NCBI GenBank assembly: GCA_027075325.1
Contig: JALTBN010000060.1
Coordinates: 94,010-158,009, forward strand
DNA: 64,000 bases
From: Thermococcus sp.
GTDB taxonomy: Archaea > Methanobacteriota_B > Thermococci > Thermococcales > Thermococcaceae
Direction of reading: 5' to 3'
The notes beneath the pieces were generated by a model that was not told the origin of the DNA, made no database searches, and saw only the letters and a list, made by a program, of their open reading frames with translations. The position numbers were made by a program, and so were the translations under genes. Shown here one piece after another: positions 45,890 to 54,797 of the stretch; the first letter of the stretch is position 1; every line of letters starts with the position of its first letter.

Positions 45890-45984
45890 TCTCCCTCCGG
45901 AGATAGGATATCGTAATCCCTGCTAAGTGCACTCTACCGTTTTTGCCTTTTTCTTTCCATGCCCTTTTGTTAATGTCCCTATAA

Positions 45985-45991
45985 TTTTTTT
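45985..45991 (+). terminator. Oligo-T terminator of the HTH operon
   Basis: A run of seven T at 45985-45991 is preceded by further T-rich blocks (ccgtttttgcctttttcttt at about 45939-45955). Archaeal intrinsic termination commonly uses such T runs. Confidence 0.45.
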
Positions 45992-46023
45992 AATGTCATG
46001 TTATGTCATGTGATGAACATTAA
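45990..46023. promoter_or_regulatory. Repeat cluster upstream of the amylase promoter
   Basis: A 7-bp inverted repeat TTAATGT (45990-45996) / ACATTAA (46017-46023) encloses a direct repeat ATGTCATG with 10-bp spacing (45993 and 46003). It ends eight bases before the amylase TATA box. An activator-type binding site is possible. Confidence 0.4.
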
Positions 46024-46030
46024 TGGCAAA

Positions 46031-46056
46031 GCTTAAATATTTCACCACCGGTGATA
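46031..46056 (+). promoter_or_regulatory. Amylase TATA box and Thermococcales glycolytic motif (TGM)
   Basis: TATA element gcttaaatat at 46031-46040 is followed at once by TTTCAC-CACCG-GTGATA (46040-46056), one mismatch from the TGM consensus TATCAC-N5-GTGATA. The TGM is bound by Tgr/TrmBL1; a site downstream of the TATA box represses, and maltooligosaccharides release it. Confidence 0.75.
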
Positions 46057-46106
46057 TATTGTTACCCGTTGAACTTGAATGTCCAACCAGCTGGGGTGAA
46101 CTCACA

Positions 46107-47495
46107 ATGAAGAAAATTGCTGCACTGGTCGTTGTGGCGGTTGTTCTGTTCGGTGTTGGATTTGTATCCAGACCTGCGGCCGCCTCCAAGTACCTTGACC
46201 TAAATGACGGCGGTGTCATAATGCAGGCATTCTACTGGGACGTTCCAGGCGGCGGAATCTGGTGGGACACCATCAGAAGCAAGATACCTGAATGGTACGA
46301 CGCTGGAATATCGGCCATATGGATACCTCCAGCCGAGAAGGGAGCAAGCGGCGGCTATTCTATGGGCTACGATCCCTACGACTTCTTCGACCTTGGTGAA
46401 TACAACCAGAAGGGAACAGTCGAAACCCGCTTCGGCTCCAAACAGGAGCTCATCGACATGATAAACACCGCCCACGCCTACGGGATTAAGGTAATAGCCG
46501 ACATCGTCATAAACCACCGCTCAGGTGGGGATCAGGAGTGGAATCCGTTCACCAACAGCTACACCTGGACCGACTTCTCAAAGGTCGCATCGGGCAAATA
46601 CACCGCCAACTACGAGGACTTCCATCCCAACGAGGTTAAATGCTGTGACGAGGGCACTTTTGGCGGCTTCCCGGACATAGCCCACGAGAAGAGCTGGGAC
46701 CAGTACTGGCTCTGGGCGAGCGACGAGAGCTACGCGGCTCTGCTGAGGAGCATAGGCGTTGACGCGTGGCGCTTCGACTACGTCAAGGGTTATGGAGCGT
46801 GGGTCGTCAAGGACTGGCTCGACTGGTGGGGAGGCTGGGCCGTCGGCGAGTACTGGGATACGAACGTTGACGCACTCCTCAACTGGGCCTATGACAGCGG
46901 TGCCAAGGTCTTCGACTTCCCGCTCTATTACAAGATGGACGAGGCCTTCGACAACAACGACATCCCGGCCCTCGTTGATGCCCTCCAGAACGGCGGAACC
47001 GTTGTCTCCCGCGACCCCTTCAAGGCGGTAACCTTCGTCGCCAACCACGACACGGACATAATCTGGAACAAGTATCCTGCCTACGCCTTTATCCTCACCT
47101 ACGAGGGCCAGCCGGTCATTTTCTACCGCGACTACGAGGACTGGCTCAACAAAGATAGGCTCAACAACCTCATCTGGATACACGACCACCTCGCAGGTGG
47201 GAGCACGAAGATACTCTACTATGACAGCGACGAGCTCATCTTCGAGAGAACCGGTGATTCAAACAGGCCCGGCCTGATAACCTACATCAACCTCGGCAAG
47301 GACTGGGCCGACAGATGGGTCAACGTGGGCAGCAAGTTCGCCGGCTACCGCATCCACGAGTACACAGGGAACCTCGGCGGCTGGGTTGATAGGGACGTCC
47401 AGTACAGCGGCTGGGTCGAGCTAACGGCACCACCCTATGACCCGGACAACGGGTACTACGGTTATACCGTCTGGAGCTACACTGGGGTTGGGTGA
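46107..47495 (+). CDS. Extracellular alpha-amylase, GH13
   Basis: 462 residues, the size of the secreted Pyrococcus/Thermococcus alpha-amylases. Signal peptide about 1-27 ([21 protein letters not shown]). The barrel carries region I DIVINH (132-137), region [12 protein letters not shown] with nucleophile Asp224, region III GEYWD with Glu248, and region IV ANHDTD with Asp315. It hydrolyses internal alpha-1,4 bonds of starch outside the cell. GGGGTGA supports ATG 46107. Expression is likely induced by maltodextrins through the TGM. Confidence 0.97.
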   Translation: MKKIAALVVVAVVLFGVGFVSRPAAASKYLDLNDGGVIMQAFYWDVPGGGIWWDTIRSKIPEWYDAGISAIWIPPAEKGASGGYSMGYDPYDFFDLGEYNQKGTVETRFGSKQELIDMINTAHAYGIKVIADIVINHRSGGDQEWNPFTNSYTWTDFSKVASGKYTANYEDFHPNEVKCCDEGTFGGFPDIAHEKSWDQYWLWASDESYAALLRSIGVDAWRFDYVKGYGAWVVKDWLDWWGGWAVGEYWDTNVDALLNWAYDSGAKVFDFPLYYKMDEAFDNNDIPALVDALQNGGTVVSRDPFKAVTFVANHDTDIIWNKYPAYAFILTYEGQPVIFYRDYEDWLNKDRLNNLIWIHDHLAGGSTKILYYDSDELIFERTGDSNRPGLITYINLGKDWADRWVNVGSKFAGYRIHEYTGNLGGWVDRDVQYSGWVELTAPPYDPDNGYYGYTVWSYTGVG

Positions 47496-47532
47496 CCCCC
47501 TCTTTTCCCTTTAATCTTTGCAGATGATAAAC

Positions 47533-48975
47533 TTAGAACTCCTCCACCCACTTCACTGCCTTTGGAACCTTTTTAGCGACCTCTAAAGCAGTGAAGTTCT
47601 CCCCAAGTTCTTCCTTCACCATGTCTCCGGCGAGGCCGTTCAGGAATGCCCCGACCGATGCAGCCCTCAGTGACTCGTTTCCAAGGGCGAGCAGGGCACC
47701 AACGAGACCAGCCAAGACGTCCCCCGTTCCACCGGTGGTCATCCCCCTGTTTCCCGTCTTGTTGTACTTCCAGGTCTTCCCGTCGCTGATGATGTCGTAG
47801 GCACCCTTGAGGAGGACAACGCCGCTGATTTCCTTGGCTTTCCCCATCACGAGTTCCGCTTTCTCTGCCAGTGGACCCTCAGGCTTCACGCTGAATAACG
47901 CCTTGAATTCGCCGGTGTGGGGGGTTAAAACAAAGGTTTTGCCATGCAGAAGGCTTAAATCCTCGGCTACCGCTTTTAATCCGTCGGCGTCTATGACGAG
48001 TGGCTTCTCGCAGCGTTTCACGAACTCGCGGACGAAGGCTTTAGTTTCCTCATTGAGACCGAGACCCGGACCGATTACTACAGCATCAACCCTCTTGGCG
48101 AGTTCAAGTAACGGAGCAACGTGCTCCGGGGCGAAGTTCTTTCCTTCTACCGGTCTCAGAATTAGGTCCGGGTCGCTTATCCTCCTCGCCGGGTATTCGG
48201 GCATAGCCAGGTAGACGAGGTCAACGATGTAGGAAGCGGCTTTGGAAGCGAGGTAAGGCGCCCCAAAGTAGTCCTCGCTCCCACCTATCACGAGCAGCCT
48301 TCCGTTCTGGCCCTTGTGCTCTCCCCTCTTCCTCAGTGCGAACTTGGCATCGCCCGGCCCGACGAGGTGGTAGAGCTCTTTTGGATAACCTATCTTGATT
48401 ATAACCTTCTCGAAGCCCCTGTACTCCTCCTTGTCCCACTGGAAGGTTACCGCAAAGTCGGCTTTGACGCGGATTTTCGAGGGATACCCGCTCGGCAGGT
48501 CGATGCTGACCACCTTTGCTTTTCCAGCGTACTCGTTTATCTTCTCCACCGCTGAGCGTATGGGCTCGCGCGGCTCGCCTTTGGTGCCGGCCCCGAGGAG
48601 GGCATCGACGATGACATCGTAACCGCTCAGGTCAAGAGATCTTATCTGCGAGGAGTCCCTGAGAACTTTGATTTCTACGAAGTCAAGGCCCTTTAGGATT
48701 TCCCAGTTGTGTTTAGCCTCCTCGCTCCTTATCTTCGCTTCTTCGCCGACGAGAAAGAGAGTAACCTCGTTGTTGAAGCTGAGGTGTCTCGCGGCAACAA
48801 AGCCGTCACCGCCGTTGTTGCCGGTTCCGGAGAAGACCGCTATTTTGAGTCCTTTTCCAAATCTCTCCTCTACAGTCCGTGCAACGCCAGAGCCGGCGTT
48901 CTCCATGAGCTGGAGCGGGGAGATGCCGAGCCACTTCGCGTTGATATCCCAGATGTAGACGTCTTCAATGTGCAT
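47533..48975 (-). CDS. nnrDE: Bifunctional NAD(P)H-hydrate epimerase and ADP/ATP-dependent dehydratase
   Basis: 480 residues with two repair enzymes fused. Residues 1-210 are the epimerase (YjeF_N): NAGSGVARTVEERFG, SGTGNNGGDGFVAARHL, YDVIVDALLGAGTKGE and IDLPSG. Residues 225-480 are the dehydratase: RLLVIGGSEDYFGAPYLA, VVIGPGLGLNEE, VIDADGL, VLTPHTGEF and NRGMTTGGTGDVLAGLVGALLA with the catalytic Asp. Together they restore heat-damaged hydrated NAD(P)H, a real problem at high temperature. Start at 48975 from GGTGA. Confidence 0.94.
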   Translation of the reverse strand: MHIEDVYIWDINAKWLGISPLQLMENAGSGVARTVEERFGKGLKIAVFSGTGNNGGDGFVAARHLSFNNEVTLFLVGEEAKIRSEEAKHNWEILKGLDFVEIKVLRDSSQIRSLDLSGYDVIVDALLGAGTKGEPREPIRSAVEKINEYAGKAKVVSIDLPSGYPSKIRVKADFAVTFQWDKEEYRGFEKVIIKIGYPKELYHLVGPGDAKFALRKRGEHKGQNGRLLVIGGSEDYFGAPYLASKAASYIVDLVYLAMPEYPARRISDPDLILRPVEGKNFAPEHVAPLLELAKRVDAVVIGPGLGLNEETKAFVREFVKRCEKPLVIDADGLKAVAEDLSLLHGKTFVLTPHTGEFKALFSVKPEGPLAEKAELVMGKAKEISGVVLLKGAYDIISDGKTWKYNKTGNRGMTTGGTGDVLAGLVGALLALGNESLRAASVGAFLNGLAGDMVKEELGENFTALEVAKKVPKAVKWVEEF

Positions 48976-49053
48976 GGGGGTCACCAGTGAAGGTTAAAAC
49001 GAGGGAGGTAAAAACCCATCGCTACTTCTCATTACCAGCAACGTAGTAAATAC

Positions 49054-49223
49054 ATGAGGGAAAAACGCAACAACCCACTCAAGCTCAGTGACTGGGGAGG
49101 CATCGGATAACAAATGGCGGCTACACAGTAACTTGTAGGGGGAAAACATACTACATCCTTGTAGTGGTGTATCCAGAAGTCGATGACAAAAACAAAAACC
49201 CTAACGACGAAGAGCACTTTTGA
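49054..49223 (+). pseudogene. Possible decayed small gene
   Basis: Two protein-like pieces lie in different frames. ATG 49054 gives MREKRNNPLKLSDWGGIG and then a stop. From about 49092 another frame gives RITNGGYTVTCRGKTYYILV, continuing VVVYPEVDDKNKNPNDEEHF to a stop at 49221-49223. Joining them would need one frameshift near 49095-49110. The second piece has protein-like composition but no recognised family. This could be chance. Confidence 0.28.
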
Positions 49224-49254
49224 ATGAGGTTATACTCCCTGCTTGACATCATAT

Positions 49255-49464
49255 TCACCTTTTCTCGGATGTGTATGCCAAGAATGATATGAAAAACGTG
49301 GAAATGACGAAAGCAATCGCCAGTATATCCACACCATACATATCGGTTGAAGAAGAAACGGTCCTTCTAATGGCGTAGTAAAGCACTAAGAAGCCCGACA
49401 CAAAGAGGATAACAAATCCAAGGGCGATTCTCTTCACAAGTCTTTCGAGCTCTTCGCAGGACAT
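49255..49464 (-). CDS. Small two-helix membrane protein
   Basis: 69 residues from ATG 49464, which has GGTGATTTC just upstream; the open frame to 49563 contains the promoter. Two transmembrane segments (LGFVILFVSGFLVLYYAI and VDILAIAFVISTFFISFLAY) follow a short charged N terminus (SCEELERLVKRIA). No family known. It stands alone between noncoding stretches. Confidence 0.6.
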   Translation of the reverse strand: MSCEELERLVKRIALGFVILFVSGFLVLYYAIRRTVSSSTDMYGVDILAIAFVISTFFISFLAYTSEKR

Positions 49465-49804
49465 GAAATCACCACGTTGCTTTTGGCATTTAGAATTAAA
49501 AACTTTACCATTATACATTGGACAAGGGAGACCGAAGATCATCGACATCTGAATCCCGCGCAATCAGAAGCGCCAAAATAAGGAGGGGGTCATATCAGAG
49601 CGAAACTCGGGGAGAAAATGATTGTGGTGGGCAGATCGGTACCCAAAAGGGCGGAGGGAAACTTGAGGATGAAGGTTAAAACGATGTAAGCCTTCAAAAG
49701 AGCCACCATTGAGGGCCCGTTCACGAAAACACCATCTTAACGGCCCCCTTAACTGAAGAGGGGTTCTGAAAGGTAGTCCATTCCGTCTTCAAGCTCGCAA
49801 TAGG
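49465..49804. other. Gene-free stretch of 340 bp
   Basis: Apart from the promoter of the small membrane protein at its left end, no convincing gene, RNA or repeat was seen. Only reading frames below about 30 codons occur, for example one at 49618-49689, and none resembles a known family. Confidence 0.5.
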
Positions 49805-50347
49805 CTACTCCAAAGCTCCCAAGGCCCTTCTGTAGGAGCCCTCCGAGTAAAGCACCAGATACACCTTTTCAACGCTCCCCGCTTCCCTCTCGAACTCCTC
49901 AACCGTTTCCCTGAACGTCTTCACCACCTCTTCAAGAGGGCAGCCGTAGATGCCGGCGCTTATCGCTGGAAACGCTATCGTTTTGACGCCTAGCTCATCC
50001 GCCTTTCTCAGCGCCCCCATAATGGCCTTCCTGAGCTTCTCCTTTTTGTCTTCGCCCCAAACTCCCCCGCAATAGGGGCCGACGGTGTGGATGACGTACT
50101 TAATTCCAAACTCCTCAAGCCTCAATGCCGGCGTTACAACGACCTCACCGTGCTCCATTGAGTCCTTTCCGAGCTGCTCTCTCATAGCCTCCCTGCTTAT
50201 CCTGACGTATTCCCTTGCATCTCCAGCGGCAGCCTTGGCTATGGCATAGGCCACGCCACCACCGTGCTCGAGGTACTTATTGGCCGCGTTCACTATTGCC
50301 TCAGCAGGGAAGCGCGTTATGTCCCCCCGAACTATATCGAACTCCAT
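49805..50347 (-). CDS. Macro-domain protein (ADP-ribose processing)
   Basis: 180-residue single macro domain. Signatures are [39 protein letters not shown]-type N terminus with the ADP-ribose-binding Asn and Gly-rich loop, YVIHTVGPY, and [18 protein letters not shown]. The family binds ADP-ribose or removes ADP-ribose and O-acetyl-ADP-ribose. The substrate is not known. TATA-like gcttttaagc (minus) at 50373-50382. Confidence 0.93.
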   Translation of the reverse strand: [180 protein letters not shown]

Positions 50348-50448
50348 GGCGACCCCCTAAACCCTAAGGAAATTGAGCTTAAAAGCCACTCGGAAAGCCG
50401 TGCACGATGGACATAGTAAGACACCAGGGCAATCGTTTCGACAAAAAT

Positions 50449-50460
50449 CTATATATACTG
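50449..50460 (+). promoter_or_regulatory. TATA box of the TFE gene
   Basis: tctatatatact is a strong TATA element. The leader would be about 45-50 nt and contains a second AT-rich motif gtagtatatt near 50470. Confidence 0.45.
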
Positions 50461-50525
50461 CTTTCGTCATAGTAGTATATTGGATGATTACATACCCGGT
50501 GGAATAAGTTCTGGAGGTCGTCAGA

Positions 50526-51128
50526 GTGGCACGGAGAAAGTCGAAGCGCAAGGAGCTCCTTGAGCTTGCAATGGACATAGGTGGGGAGGAAGCCGTTGCG
50601 GTAGTCAAGGCTCTCGAAAAGCAGAAGGAAGCAACCGATGAGGAGCTGGCTGAGGCTACGGAAATACGAATAAACACCGTCCGAAAGATACTCTACTCTT
50701 TCTACGACGTTGGAATCGCCGATTTCAGGAGGATAAGGGACAAGGAGACCGGCTGGTATTATTACTACTGGTTCCTTGTGACCAAAAGGCTTGACGAGAT
50801 ACTCAGGAATAGAAAACTGAAAGAGCTGGAAGAGCTCAAAAAGCAGCTTCAGGAAGAAACTGGAGAGATTTACTACTGGTGCGGCACTCCTGGGCACCCA
50901 AGGCTTACTTTCGACGAGGCGATGGATTATCAGTTCCAGTGCCCGATTTGTGGCGGCATACTGATGGAGTACGACAACAGTGCCCTGGTTGAGGACCTCA
51001 AGCGCAGGATCGCCGAGCTTGAGGAAGAGCTGGGCCTCAGGAAAAAGCCCGGTTCTTCCAGATCTTCAAAGTCTTCTAAATCTTCCAAATCCTCCGGGTC
51101 GAAGAAGACCGCCAGAGCGGCGGCATGA
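50526..51128 (+). CDS. tfe: Transcription initiation factor E alpha (TFE)
   Basis: 200 residues. An extended winged helix (residues 1-90: [54 protein letters not shown]), a Lys/Glu-rich helix, and a zinc-ribbon region ([20 protein letters not shown], then [10 protein letters not shown]). It stabilises the open promoter complex with RNA polymerase, TBP and TFB. The first zinc knuckle has one Cys and a His where two Cys are common. The C-terminal tail repeats Ser-Ser-Lys. GTG start with GGAGGTC upstream. Confidence 0.94.
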   Translation: MARRKSKRKELLELAMDIGGEEAVAVVKALEKQKEATDEELAEATEIRINTVRKILYSFYDVGIADFRRIRDKETGWYYYYWFLVTKRLDEILRNRKLKELEELKKQLQEETGEIYYWCGTPGHPRLTFDEAMDYQFQCPICGGILMEYDNSALVEDLKRRIAELEEELGLRKKPGSSRSSKSSKSSKSSGSKKTARAAA

Positions 51129-51171
51129 TTGATTCAGTGAAGAATGGATAAAAACTTCGGGATGTGATTGT

Positions 51172-51897
51172 ATGGACGTTGTTATTCCAGAGAAAATATA
51201 CGGTGATAGAAGCGGTTTTTCAAAGCTGGATAAGAAGCTGAAATCCCTGCTGGGGGAGCTTGATGTCGGGTGGAAGCTCTCCGCGGTTTCAAAGAACTGG
51301 GTCAGGGTTTCCCTCACCGGGGAGGATGAGGAGATAAGCGCTAACCTGGTCAGAAATGAGTTTGGGGAGATTCCTTACAGCCTCAAGGCGCTTAAAGAGG
51401 GGGAGCCCTACAGGGGCCGCTTTACAGGGCTGGGCTCCGTTGGCTATGGTATTTACGTGGATATTGGGGTTCTGCAGCCCCGACCCAAAGATGGCCTCAT
51501 ACTCCTCTATTACCTCAAGCGCACCTTCGGAGAGCTCCCCGTCAGGGAAATGATACGGAAGTTCGGCTGGGTTGACAATCTCCCCGTGGAGGCTACCGTT
51601 GAGGAGGTTGAGTTCGGGGCCAGGGAGATTGAACTGACCTTCAGCGAAGCGCAGCTCAAGCGCCTCAGGGGCTGGCTTGAAGATGGCCACGACAAGCTTT
51701 TCATCACGGGGACGATAAGTGAGAACGTTGAGGATGCCCTTATAAAAACCGGCCATGGCAGGGATGTACGTCGGATAGAGGAGCTTGGACTCATGGAGAC
51801 ACTGCTTGTTCTGAAGAAGGGCACCCAGGCACCCGGGATTATCAAGGAGATAGGTCCCCACTTAAAGGGAACCATTATGGGTGCCATTAAATTTTAA
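51172..51897 (+). CDS. DUF2110 protein
   Basis: 241 residues. Residues 70-110 have an S1/OB-like pattern (GEPYRGRFTGLGSVGYGIYVDIGV), and the ends are alpha/beta (LKLSAVSKNWVRV, LMETLLVLKKGTQAPGIIKEIGPHLKG). This fits the archaeal DUF2110 family, often next to tfe as here (43 bp after it). A role in transcription or RNA handling is suggested by the neighbour and OB-like region, but is inference. Confidence 0.78.
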   Translation: MDVVIPEKIYGDRSGFSKLDKKLKSLLGELDVGWKLSAVSKNWVRVSLTGEDEEISANLVRNEFGEIPYSLKALKEGEPYRGRFTGLGSVGYGIYVDIGVLQPRPKDGLILLYYLKRTFGELPVREMIRKFGWVDNLPVEATVEEVEFGAREIELTFSEAQLKRLRGWLEDGHDKLFITGTISENVEDALIKTGHGRDVRRIEELGLMETLLVLKKGTQAPGIIKEIGPHLKGTIMGAIKF

Positions 51898-52924
51898 TTC
51901 CCCTCTCATCTTTTCCCAGGAGGTACATTGACCTCACGGCAAGTGTCACCAGGCAGATGATGGCGTAAGGTAAGACCTCAGGTCTTTCGAAGGCTGCCAG
52001 TCCAAGGATTGTGGTGTTTATAAAAAGAAATGGTGTTGTTCCTTTTCTTGTTTTTAGAACCCTGATTTTTTTACCCGTTCCGGAGAGGGGGGCGTAGATT
52101 ACAACTCCCAGCGGAAGGAGAACCTGGAGAAGAACACTCCTGTCACTGTATTCTACCGCGGGGGAATGAAGGAAGAGATGGAAGTGGAGTAGGCCTATTA
52201 TTCCAAGCACGATCATAGTTACGTACGCGATGTTCCTCTTCTTCCGGGGGAAGGAAAAAGCGAAGGCAAAGGGCATAACGGCGGTCCATGGCTGAACTGC
52301 TATCGCTATCACTGACGTTGCGGAGAGTATTATGGTTTGAAAGGCTGCTACTATGGGATTGGGCGAGAAGACGAGGGTCGAAGCGAGGGCCAGGGATAGG
52401 GTAAACGCAGTTATTCCAATTATGCCGAGAGAAGGGGGGTATACGAACGCCCTAAAAACGGGCATTGAAAAGAGAAGGCCGAACGTTATGAAGCCCATTT
52501 CCCTTGCTCTCCTGGGGGCGGCGTAGAATGTCGCGGTTACGAGGAGAATAAGAAGATAGACGTAGGCGTAAAAGGCTTTCTCAGGGGATATATGAACCCC
52601 CCACGGGAACAGCGAGTTAATGTAACTGTTTAGGGCATTTAAGGAGCCCACATCGATAAGCGGGGGGGTGTTGTCCAGCCACACCGCTATGGTTGAAACC
52701 GCTATCAGGTAGAACGCCCAGGCATACCCCTCTGCTCCCAGCTGGCGGGCAAAGAAACCGATGGTTGCAGTGGAGATCAGGAGGAACGCAGCCATGTTTA
52801 CGGCAGAAAAGCTGATGCCACCTGCGTTAATCACACGTGTTCCCGCCGTGTATTCCCCCCAGGTCAGGGTTACCCCGGCGGTGACAAGGAGAGAGAGGCC
52901 AATTAGAACGTCACTTCGTCTCAT
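51887..52924 (-). CDS. Multipass membrane protein, unknown function
   Basis: 345 residues with about ten hydrophobic segments, for example LIGLSLLVTAGVTLTWG, AFLLISTATIGFFA, AYVYLLILLVTATFYA, ITAFTLSLALASTLVF and NIAYVTMIVLGIIGLLHFHLF. The cytoplasmic turn FPRKKRN is basic. No transporter or enzyme signature recognised. It overlaps the convergent DUF2110 gene by 11 bp. Confidence 0.65.
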   Translation of the reverse strand: MRRSDVLIGLSLLVTAGVTLTWGEYTAGTRVINAGGISFSAVNMAAFLLISTATIGFFARQLGAEGYAWAFYLIAVSTIAVWLDNTPPLIDVGSLNALNSYINSLFPWGVHISPEKAFYAYVYLLILLVTATFYAAPRRAREMGFITFGLLFSMPVFRAFVYPPSLGIIGITAFTLSLALASTLVFSPNPIVAAFQTIILSATSVIAIAVQPWTAVMPFAFAFSFPRKKRNIAYVTMIVLGIIGLLHFHLFLHSPAVEYSDRSVLLQVLLPLGVVIYAPLSGTGKKIRVLKTRKGTTPFLFINTTILGLAAFERPEVLPYAIICLVTLAVRSMYLLGKDERGIKI

Positions 52925-53057
52925 CAGTCCCCCCTAAGCCGGTGAGATAAACCCGTTAAAAAGTTAACCCGATGGCTTGGGACAATAAGAAGACCGTAGA
53001 ACGGAGAAACATTTCTGTTTGAGCCCTTAAAATATTGCAAAATATTGCGGGGAAATG

Positions 53058-53954
53058 TCATTCTTCCCCTCCTTCCCCCGCTTCTTTCTTCATGCTTTCA
53101 AGCTTCTGAACGAGCTTCTCAGCTATTTCTGAGAACGCTTTAGCCGCCACTGTATCCTCGTAAAGGGCTATCGGGATTCCGGCGTCGCTCGCCTCCCTCG
53201 CCTTGAGGTCTATCGGGATCTCGCCGAGGAACTCAACGCCCTCCTTCTCGGCGAGCTTTCTTCCACCGCCCTTTCCGAAGAGGTCTATCTCATTGCCGCA
53301 GTGCGGGCAGATGAGGTAGCTCATGTTCTCCACTACCGCGACATAGGGCACTTCCATCTTCTTCATCATGTTGACGGCCTTTCCGGTGTCGAGCAGGGCA
53401 ACCTCCTGCGGAGTGGTAACCACCACAGCGGCGTCGAGCTGGAGGCTCTGGGTGACTGTGAGAATCTCGTCGCCCGTTCCCGGTGGAAAGTCGATTATCA
53501 TGAAGTCGAGCTCGCCCCACTTGACGTCGCCGAGGAGCTGCTTTATTGCCTTCGTGACGAGGGCACCGCGCCATATTACCGGCTGGTCCTCAGGAACGAG
53601 GAAGCCCATGCTCATGACCTTAATAGGGGTTACCTGGCCCATGAAGTCGTTCATCGGCGGGAGCATTTCAAATCTACCGTCCTCCATTCTCTCCGCGAGA
53701 ACGTCGGCTTTCTCAACGCCGAGCATCTTTGCAACGTTCGGGCCGTGTATATCGGCGTCGAGGACTCCAACGAAGTAACCCCTTTTGGCGAGGGTCGCCG
53801 CGAGGTTGACGGCAACGGTGCTCTTTCCAACGCCGCCCTTCCCGCTCAGGACCGCTATCTTGTACTTCCACTTTTTCTGTTTCTCATTTATCCTCTGGGC
53901 GAGAGGATCGGCACCAAGACCTGGAACGTTAAGGGTGGGGGCTTTGATCGTCAT
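53058..53954 (-). CDS. Mrp/ApbC-type Fe-S carrier ATPase
   Basis: 298-residue Mrp/NBP35 family ATPase. P-loop LSGKGGVGKSTVAVNLAATLA (about 35-55), switch motifs VLDADIHGPNVAKMLG and MIIDFPPGTGDE, and the CPHC cluster-binding motif in YLICPHCGNEID (about 225). The family carries 4Fe-4S clusters to target proteins as a dimer. The window also holds a CooC-type relative of the same superfamily, but this one has the full CxxC motif. Confidence 0.92.
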   Translation of the reverse strand: MTIKAPTLNVPGLGADPLAQRINEKQKKWKYKIAVLSGKGGVGKSTVAVNLAATLAKRGYFVGVLDADIHGPNVAKMLGVEKADVLAERMEDGRFEMLPPMNDFMGQVTPIKVMSMGFLVPEDQPVIWRGALVTKAIKQLLGDVKWGELDFMIIDFPPGTGDEILTVTQSLQLDAAVVVTTPQEVALLDTGKAVNMMKKMEVPYVAVVENMSYLICPHCGNEIDLFGKGGGRKLAEKEGVEFLGEIPIDLKAREASDAGIPIALYEDTVAAKAFSEIAEKLVQKLESMKKEAGEGGEE

Positions 53955-54038
53955 TCTCCAACACCTCCGGTTTAGGTTGTCCTGATGAACTTAAAAGCTT
54001 TGCCCAGAAATTTGACAGCATTACACAGATTTGGGTAG

Positions 54039-54797
54039 TTAGAGGGGAACCACGACCGGAATCCCATTCACCTCCCATATATCCACCTCAACCCCGTAAA
54101 CCTCCCGGAAGAGGGAGGGCTTCAGAATCTCCCGCCCGCCGTCCGCCATTATTCTGCCGTCCTTCATGAAGACGAACCTTCCCGCAAAGCGGAGTGCCAG
54201 GTTAACGTCGTGCATCACCAAGATGCTCGTCCCGCCCTCTGTGGAGAACTCCCTCGCGAGGCGCATGACCTCTAACTGGCTCTTTATGTCGAGGTTGTTC
54301 GTCGGCTCGTCCATCATTAGAACCTTGGGCTCCTGGGCCAGGGCCCGGGCAATGCTAACCTTCTGGAGCTCGCCGCCGCTCAGTTTGTTGGTTGTTTTCA
54401 GGGCAAGGTCAGATATCCCCATTCTTTTGAGAGCCCTTTTTACGGCTTCGAGATCCTCCTTTGACGGCCTTAACCCCATGTATGGCCTTCTCCCGAGAAG
54501 GACGGTGTCAAAAACAGTCATGAAGCCCGGCTCGGTCCTTTGGGGCACGTAGGCAATTATTCTGGCCAACTCATTCCGGGAGTACTCCTCGATGGGTTTC
54601 CCGAAAACCTCGACGCCCCTGCAGTTCAGGATTCCCGAGATGCACTTGAGGAGGGTGCTCTTTCCAGCGCCGTTCGGGCCGAGAATCGCCAGGAACTCTC
54701 CCTCCTCAACCTCAAGGTTCACCCCCTTGAGGACTTCCCTGCCGTTGTAGGAGAACCTCAGATCCTTGACTTCCACAGCCTTTCTCCTTCCGTTCAT
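54039..54797 (-). CDS. ABC transporter ATP-binding protein, FecE/BtuD type
   Basis: 252 residues: Walker A LGPNGAGKSTLL, Q-loop YVPQRTEPGF, signature LSGGELQKVSIARAL, Walker B VLMMDEPTNNLD and His switch VMHDVN. It energises import by the neighbouring FecCD-type permease. Its ATG overlaps the permease stop by four bases. Last gene of the three-gene operon. Confidence 0.93.
   Translation of the reverse strand: MNGRRKAVEVKDLRFSYNGREVLKGVNLEVEEGEFLAILGPNGAGKSTLLKCISGILNCRGVEVFGKPIEEYSRNELARIIAYVPQRTEPGFMTVFDTVLLGRRPYMGLRPSKEDLEAVKRALKRMGISDLALKTTNKLSGGELQKVSIARALAQEPKVLMMDEPTNNLDIKSQLEVMRLAREFSTEGGTSILVMHDVNLALRFAGRFVFMKDGRIMADGGREILKPSLFREVYGVEVDIWEVNGIPVVVPL

Noticed and set aside
49618..49689. 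Short frame with ribosome-like GGGGAGAAA ahead (about 23 codons)
   Set aside because: Too short, no family resemblance and no TATA at the right distance; left as noncoding.
49749..49820. Alternative-frame extension past the macro-domain stop (ends LEDGMDYLSEPLFS)
   Set aside because: The macro domain is already complete at its own stop, and the alternative frame inside it is a shadow; likely chance.
54001..54038. cacagatttgg shared between the region upstream of Mrp and the CODH control region (near 58036)
   Set aside because: Only about 11 bases match and the surroundings do not align; chance is likely.
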